Source of the DNA: Paenibacillus sp. OK003
GTDB taxonomy: Bacteria; Bacillota; Bacilli; Paenibacillales; Paenibacillaceae
NCBI RefSeq assembly: GCF_900109515.1
Contig: NZ_FOBD01000008.1
Coordinates: 186,001-250,000, forward strand
DNA length: 64,000 nt
Reading direction: 5' to 3'
Shown here: piece by piece, positions 59,830-64,000 of the stretch
Position numbering within the stretch: position 1 is the first letter of the stretch
Layout of the letters: each line of letters starts with the position of its first letter
The notes under the pieces: model-generated
What the model saw: only the letters and a program-made list of their open reading frames with translations
Told to the model about the DNA's origin: nothing
The model's database searches: none
Position numbers and translations under genes: made by a program

Positions 59830-59849
59830 TATATCTCGATGCCAAATGT

Positions 59850-59880
59850 AGGAGGGCTGCAGATCATCTGCAGCCCTCCT
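59850..59880. terminator. Perfect 31-base hairpin after the TetR gene
   Basis: AGGAGGGCTGCAGAT-C-ATCTGCAGCCCTCCT, with no real T-run after it (TATGTATC). Loop of one base, so it would fold with a four-base loop. Probably a terminator or an mRNA 3' stabiliser. Confidence 0.55.
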
Positions 59881-59918
59881 TATGTATCTACCGTCCCGCT
59901 ACCGAAGGAACGGTTTTT

Positions 59919-61049
59919 CTATTGCCAGGGTGCTTGCCCTGTCTGCACTTCCTGCAAAATCTTCTTCATCACGGGTACGTATACCTTCCAGTAAAACCGA
60001 TCCGGAACGCCCTTTTGATCCGGTGTGAGCTTCGTTTTTACCACATCCCATCCCTTGATACGGCGCCAGAACGAATAATGCTCCAGCTCTCCGAAGGATC
60101 CTGCCATATAATACGTCCGATTATAGCCCTCATACCGGATAAGAGCAGCGAATTCCGCCGGAATACCTGCGTCCATCAGTTTCTGCTGACCATTCTCCGT
60201 TAGATCCGTCTTATACCAGGCCAGTACCGTAGCCTCTTTTTCAGGCACAATGATGTCGAACCATTCGCTGTAATGGATATCCCGGGTAATTCCACTCCAT
60301 TCCCCGCCTTCCTGTGTGAAGGCGAGCTTTATGTCACCGGTCTTTACATCCTGGCCTTGCTTCAGTACAATCACCCGTCCATCCTCATGAAACAGTACAA
60401 TGCCTGCTCCATGATAGGGCCACTCCTTTTTCTCCCTACGCTCGTAGTTCATTCTTACCCTCTGCGGCACTTCATCCCAGCTCTGCAGATCCGATACCGT
60501 TCTCCCCTGCCACCCGCTGCTTTTCATGCCCAGAATCGGATACAGTTGCTCTCTGGTCATGTTCGAAACAGCATTTGACAAGGCGCTAAATTCAGCGACA
60601 ATCGTTACACCTTTGGTTGCGGCTTCACGAATTTTGTGCGCATCATATATCGTAAGACCTTCGTAGATGTTGCCTTGTTTACGTTCATTCGTATCTGTAG
60701 ATGAAAGATGATGATTCGCCGTCAGATAGATCAGGTCCGTGTCTGTCACCTCATCCGGCAATTTCCGCTCAATACGGGAGATCCCGTCCTGTATATCATA
60801 TCCGTAGTAGTCTTCTTCATACGTATAATGTTCCCCTGTCTGTTGGACAATCTTCTGCTGATTCAGAATCCATACCAGTCCCTTATGCCCCACATAGGAC
60901 AAGTCCGGTTTACTTTTGTCGACAATCATGATGTTAAGCTGTGTCGGTGCCTGTGATTGCCACAAAATCCAGGGGATAACCAGGACCACTGATACCACGG
61001 TCAGGCAAGCCAAAGTCCATACCGTGAGTGGCCTGTGATTTCTATTCAT
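59919..61049 (-). CDS. Membrane-anchored extracytoplasmic protein, unknown function
   Basis: 376 residues. N-terminal membrane anchor (LACLTVVSVVLVIPWILW), then a soluble extracytoplasmic domain of about 340 residues with mixed alpha/beta character. Parts such as LNIMIVDKSKPDLSYVGHKGLVWILNQ, DLIYLTANHH and TIYDAHKIREAATKGVTIVAEFSALSNAV suggest a Rossmann-like, GATase-like or glycosidase-like fold. The SD is GGAGGAAT. A small zinc-ribbon-like gene lies 50 bases upstream on the same strand. I do not recognise the family. Confidence 0.75.
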   Translation of the reverse strand: MNRNHRPLTVWTLACLTVVSVVLVIPWILWQSQAPTQLNIMIVDKSKPDLSYVGHKGLVWILNQQKIVQQTGEHYTYEEDYYGYDIQDGISRIERKLPDEVTDTDLIYLTANHHLSSTDTNERKQGNIYEGLTIYDAHKIREAATKGVTIVAEFSALSNAVSNMTREQLYPILGMKSSGWQGRTVSDLQSWDEVPQRVRMNYERREKKEWPYHGAGIVLFHEDGRVIVLKQGQDVKTGDIKLAFTQEGGEWSGITRDIHYSEWFDIIVPEKEATVLAWYKTDLTENGQQKLMDAGIPAEFAALIRYEGYNRTYYMAGSFGELEHYSFWRRIKGWDVVKTKLTPDQKGVPDRFYWKVYVPVMKKILQEVQTGQAPWQ

Positions 61050-61099
61050 GAAGCGTATTCCTCCTTGCTCTGTTCCAAGGTATTCCTATGATCGGCATA

Positions 61100-61357
61100 T
61101 TACTCCTTTCCGTTCTTACTGTCCTTCCTCCTGTAGCCCATCCACCCATAGATCGGATCGGGAATGTATATAATACGTCCACGCTCTTTCATCTGTTTCA
61201 TATGTTTGTGCACTCGCATGACAAGCTCTATATGACCCACTTGGTTATCTGTCTTGTAATCGCCGATTTTTATGACCCTAAATGTTCGTTCATTTCCTGA
61301 ATTCCCCTTATTCGAATAAACCGCCTCACAGTGGGTACAATAATACAAATTTTTCAA
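61100..61357 (-). CDS. Small CxxC-containing protein, unknown
   Basis: 85 residues. Starts TTG (61357). The N-terminus YYCTHCEAVYSN carries a CxxC half of a zinc ribbon; the remainder is basic (HKHMKQMKERGR) and ends in a polar tail with PDPIYGWMGYRR. Only one CxxC is present, so a dimeric zinc site would be needed. The SD is weak (GGG). It opposes the ccdC gene, with no overlap from the GTG start at 61511. It may be co-transcribed with the membrane-anchored gene 50 bases downstream. Confidence 0.45.
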   Translation of the reverse strand: MKNLYYCTHCEAVYSNKGNSGNERTFRVIKIGDYKTDNQVGHIELVMRVHKHMKQMKERGRIIYIPDPIYGWMGYRRKDSKNGKE

Positions 61358-61510
61358 ATGAACCCTGCATATACAATCCGGGTAAATGATACACTAAGCA
61401 TTCTATCGGCTTTCTTCGTTTGTGATATAATAGAAACAGAAAATTCCGGCATTCCGCATCATGTTCCGGATGTCCAGATAACATATTATTCCAGAAAGAG
61501 GGAGTTTTAC

Positions 61511-61996
61511 GTGGCTCAAATCAGTCCGTCTTACCTTCAGATCGGTGCAACTCTGGGTATGCTTGTCATGGCCCTGCTTGCCATTTTCATTCGAATGAAA
61601 GCCAGCCATCGTCCGGTTACCATTCGCAAAATACTTATTCCCCCGTTGGGAATGAGCACGGGTTTTCTCATGTTTGTTGTACCCCAGACACATGTCCCGC
61701 TTCTATGGGCACTTATCGCGCTGTTGGTGGGCTGGTTTATATTCTCGTATCCCCTCATTCGCAGTACTCGCTTTGAACGAGTTAACGGTGAAATCTTTGC
61801 CACACGTTCACGAAGCTTCGCGTTTATTCTGCTTGGATTGCTGGCTATACGTTTAATCCTGCATGAAGTTATTCAGCGTTATGTGAGCATTCCTCAAACG
61901 GGTGGCTTGTTCTTCCTTCTGGCCTTCGGCATGATCGTGCGCTGGCGGGTATATATGTACAAGCACTATAATGAAGTTGTTGCTGCGGAATCTTAG
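61511..61996 (+). CDS. ccdC: CcdC family protein
   Basis: 161 residues from GTG 61511 (GAGGGAG six bases upstream), the usual CcdC length; the in-frame extension to 61331 has no support. Four or five membrane segments: IGATLGMLVMALLAIFIRM, ILIPPLGMSTGFLMFVVP, LLWALIALLVGWFIFSYPL, AFILLGLLAIRLILHEVI and TGGLFFLLAFGMIVRWRVYM. B. subtilis CcdC is a small membrane protein encoded near ccdA and linked to cytochrome c and spore work. Here it stands alone. Confidence 0.88.
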   Translation: MAQISPSYLQIGATLGMLVMALLAIFIRMKASHRPVTIRKILIPPLGMSTGFLMFVVPQTHVPLLWALIALLVGWFIFSYPLIRSTRFERVNGEIFATRSRSFAFILLGLLAIRLILHEVIQRYVSIPQTGGLFFLLAFGMIVRWRVYMYKHYNEVVAAES

Positions 61997-62021
61997 CATC
62001 ATCGCAACTTCCTAACAACTA

Positions 62022-62074
62022 AAAAGACACGTTCTGTGCACCTCACCGTGCGGAACGTGTCTTTTCCTGTTCTG
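62022..62074. terminator. Bidirectional terminator
   Basis: AAAAGACACGTTC(T)GTGCAC ... GTGC(G)GAACGTGTCTTTT. T-runs on both strands. It serves ccdC and the converging oxidoreductase gene. Confidence 0.85.
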
Positions 62075-62098
62075 GCATATGTTCAAGGGATTCTATAT

Positions 62099-63112
62099 CT
62101 ATTCAGGGTCCGCAACCTTTACTAGCTGTTTGCCCAGGTTATCTCCAGAGAAAAGGCCCATAAATGCTTCCGGCGTCCGGTCAAAACCTTCCACAATGTT
62201 TTCTTCAAACTGAATATGGCCTTCCTTGATCCATTTTGCCAATTTGGCCCGGCCTTCCTTAAAGGATTTGGCATAGTCACCCACCAGAAAGCCTTTCATC
62301 AACGCTGTATTGGTTAACAGTAACGTCTGCGGGCGCATGCCGATGTCCGGTTTCTCCAGATTATATGACGAAATCTGTCCACAGAGCGGAATACGTGCAT
62401 TCCGATTAATATGACGCAGTACAGCATCGGAGATTTCACCGCCAACATTGTCGAAATAAACGTCTACGCCAGCCGGGCAAGCCCGTTCAATGGCAGCAGA
62501 CATATCCTCTTCGTGCTTATAGTTCAACACCACGTCGAATCCCAGTTGTTCTTTCAGGTAAGCACATTTCTCGTCAGAACCTGCAATCCCGACTACACGC
62601 GCACCTACAATCTTGGCGATCTGGCCCGCGATCATGCCCACCGCTCCGGCTGCTCCCGATACGACCACCGTTTCGCCGTCCTTCGGCTTACCGATATCTT
62701 CCATGCCAAAATAAGCGGTCAAACCGGTCATGCCCAGCGCACCCAGGTAAGCCGTAATTGGAGCTTCTTCTGTATCGATCAAGGAAATATCTCCCGTATT
62801 TACGGCTGCATACTGCTGCCAGCCCCACATGCCGGAAACCAAATCCCCTTTGCGCAGATTAGGTTCCGAAGACTCCACCACCTGCCCAATCGTTCCGCCC
62901 TTGATCACTTCATTCAACGCATAGGGGGGAGCATAGGATTTCGTATCTTTCATGCGGCCCCGCATGTATGGATCTACAGACAAATATAGCGTACGTACCA
63001 GGACTTGTCCTGCATCCGGTTCTGGAAGCGGTGCATCAATGAATTTAAAGTCTGCTCTGGATGGGGCACCTTCGGGACGAGACGCAAGTACAATCTGTTT
63101 ATTTTCAGACAC
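62099..63112 (-). CDS. NADP-dependent MDR oxidoreductase (YfmJ/CurA-like)
   Basis: 337 residues from GTG 63112 (GGAGG eight bases upstream; TTG 63115 is possible). Medium-chain reductase without zinc ligands: SVDPYMRGRMKD, GALGMTGLTAYFGMEDIG, VSGAAGAVGMIAGQIAKIVGARVVGIAGSDEK, CPAGVDVYFDNVGGEISDAVL, and CGQISSYN. It reduces alpha-beta-unsaturated aldehydes or ketones with NADPH, as in leukotriene B4 12-hydroxydehydrogenase relatives. Single gene. Confidence 0.92.
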   Translation of the reverse strand: MSENKQIVLASRPEGAPSRADFKFIDAPLPEPDAGQVLVRTLYLSVDPYMRGRMKDTKSYAPPYALNEVIKGGTIGQVVESSEPNLRKGDLVSGMWGWQQYAAVNTGDISLIDTEEAPITAYLGALGMTGLTAYFGMEDIGKPKDGETVVVSGAAGAVGMIAGQIAKIVGARVVGIAGSDEKCAYLKEQLGFDVVLNYKHEEDMSAAIERACPAGVDVYFDNVGGEISDAVLRHINRNARIPLCGQISSYNLEKPDIGMRPQTLLLTNTALMKGFLVGDYAKSFKEGRAKLAKWIKEGHIQFEENIVEGFDRTPEAFMGLFSGDNLGKQLVKVADPE

Positions 63113-63286
63113 CAAAATGACCTCCTTCTTGCCAGTGGACAGGGGTCAACCCTCTGTCAGCTGATATCATTCACCACCGGCTCTATGTGTATCGCCTCTA
63201 AGTAGTTTAAACCGAAACAGGCGGATCACAAACGTGGGCCGCCTTGAAATATGCAAATATCATCACATTTGAGACATTGGGAGCCA

Positions 63287-64000
63287 TTATTGAGCAGTCA
63301 GAATGACAGGACCATCTGCTGTAATGGCAATCGTATGCTCATATTGGGCAGACAGACTTCCATCCTGAGTACGTGCTGTCCAACCATCCGAGTCCAGCTT
63401 GCTACGGTACGTACCAATGTTGAGCATCGGCTCAATCGTAATAACCATGCCTTCCTTAAGACGTGGACCACGGTGTGGTGGGCCGTAGTGAGGCACCTGT
63501 GGTTCCTCATGCATCTTCTCGCCGATTCCGTGACCGATAAATTCACGAACAACCGATAGACCTTCACCTTCCGCATATGTCTGAATCGCATGGGAGATAT
63601 CACCGATTCGGTTGCCAATTACAGCCAGTTCAATCCCTTTATAAAGGGATGTTTTGGTGACGTCCAACAGATGCTGTGCTTCTGGAGTCACCTGCCCCAC
63701 CGCATACGACCACGCGGAGTCGGCGAGCCAGCCGTTCAGATTCACGACCATATCAATCGTAACGATGTCTCCATCCTGGAGTACATATTTTCCCGGAAAT
63801 CCATGACAGATCACATCATTAACCGACGCACATGTCGCATATTGGTATCCGTTGTATCCCTTTTGTTCCGGCGTAGCGCCATTTTTCTTGATAAAAGCTT
63901 CTGCAAACTGATCAATTTCCTGTGTCGTGATCCCTGGACGGATCATTCCTGCGATTTCTCTATGGCATGCGGCAAGAATTTCTCCGGCCTTCTTCATAAG
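63287..64000 (-). CDS. map: Methionine aminopeptidase, type I (5' end outside window)
   Basis: At least 237 residues are in the window. It removes the initiator Met from new proteins. Ligands: the first His in VICHGFPG, Asp in DIVTIDMVV, Asp in LADSAWSY, His in IGHGIGEKMHEEP, Glu in ITIEPML and Glu in YEHTIAI. The first Met visible (63997, MKKAGEILAACHREIAG) aligns with residue 10-15 of normal type I enzymes (ending ...EIxxMKKAGEI), so the real start lies beyond the right edge. It seems to stand alone, not in the ribosomal-protein operon. Confidence 0.93.
   Translation of the reverse strand, partial: LMKKAGEILAACHREIAGMIRPGITTQEIDQFAEAFIKKNGATPEQKGYNGYQYATCASVNDVICHGFPGKYVLQDGDIVTIDMVVNLNGWLADSAWSYAVGQVTPEAQHLLDVTKTSLYKGIELAVIGNRIGDISHAIQTYAEGEGLSVVREFIGHGIGEKMHEEPQVPHYGPPHRGPRLKEGMVITIEPMLNIGTYRSKLDSDGWTARTQDGSLSAQYEHTIAITADGPVILTAQ

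Overview
The window looks like a chromosomal stretch of a Paenibacillus-type Firmicute. This is inferred from YjcZ-type sporulation miniproteins, purine-rich Shine-Dalgarno (SD) sites with ATG/GTG/TTG starts, class Ia nrdAB behind tandem NrdR boxes, fosB, ccdC, yqgV, a YezD-type protein, an SLH-domain protein, a TGTAA-type cre site and an ECF-type promoter. No rRNA, tRNA, phage, transposase or CRISPR array was seen.

Layout. 1-1.6 kb: three YjcZ-like miniproteins and a thiamine-binding protein. 1.7-6.1 kb: nrdA and nrdB with an NrdR-controlled promoter, a long leader and a dispersed palindromic repeat between the genes. 6.2-10.2 kb: SMI1/KNR4 protein, APH-fold kinase and an S9 peptidase. 10.3-26.2 kb: a tightly packed minus-strand cluster that I regard as the main discovery. 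It starts with an 83-residue peptide whose C-terminal half is a pentapeptide repeat Ala-Arg-Ala-X-X with ten regularly spaced Arg. Behind it lie KASIII-fold enzymes (two with active-site Cys, two without), an ATP-grasp ligase, a PLP decarboxylase, an ACP, two acyl-CoA dehydrogenase-like proteins, a MATE exporter, an arginase-fold enzyme, an LpxL-like acyltransferase, a paired active/inactive M16 peptidase and an Sfp-type phosphopantetheinyl transferase. The simplest reading is a hybrid RiPP / amino-acyl-lipid pathway: Arg residues become Orn, an ACP-bound amino-acyl chain is built BtrI/J/K-style, the chain is transferred to the peptide, and the M16 pair processes it. A divergent HTH-TPR regulator (26.4-27.7 kb) and a small secreted-peptide gene facing it could be the control module.

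27.8-37.4 kb: small peptide, fosB, SDR, gamma-glutamyltransferase, BMP lipoprotein plus chemoreceptor, a palindromic intergenic block, bifunctional Nnr and an NAD(P)-binding protein. 37.7-46.5 kb: a second RiPP locus, a lanthipeptide cluster with a 45-residue precursor (too short for the usual ORF cutoffs), a lyase-kinase-cyclase synthetase whose cyclase domain keeps the zinc ligands, a GNAT, a TPR protein and a prolyl-oligopeptidase-type protease, followed upstream by an MFS exporter with an RHH regulator. 46.7-52.3 kb: GNAT, membrane protein, YezD-like protein and the sulfate ABC transporter sbp-cysT-cysW with an attenuator-like leader; a second copy of the 4.8-kb repeat sits between cysT and cysW. 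52.4-64 kb: PL11 rhamnogalacturonan lyase, lactonase, SLH protein, nitroreductase/Rrf2, MBL hydrolase/TetR with clear operators, unknown membrane protein, ccdC, MDR oxidoreductase and the start-truncated map gene.

All functional names come from motif reading and remembered family features; no search was run.
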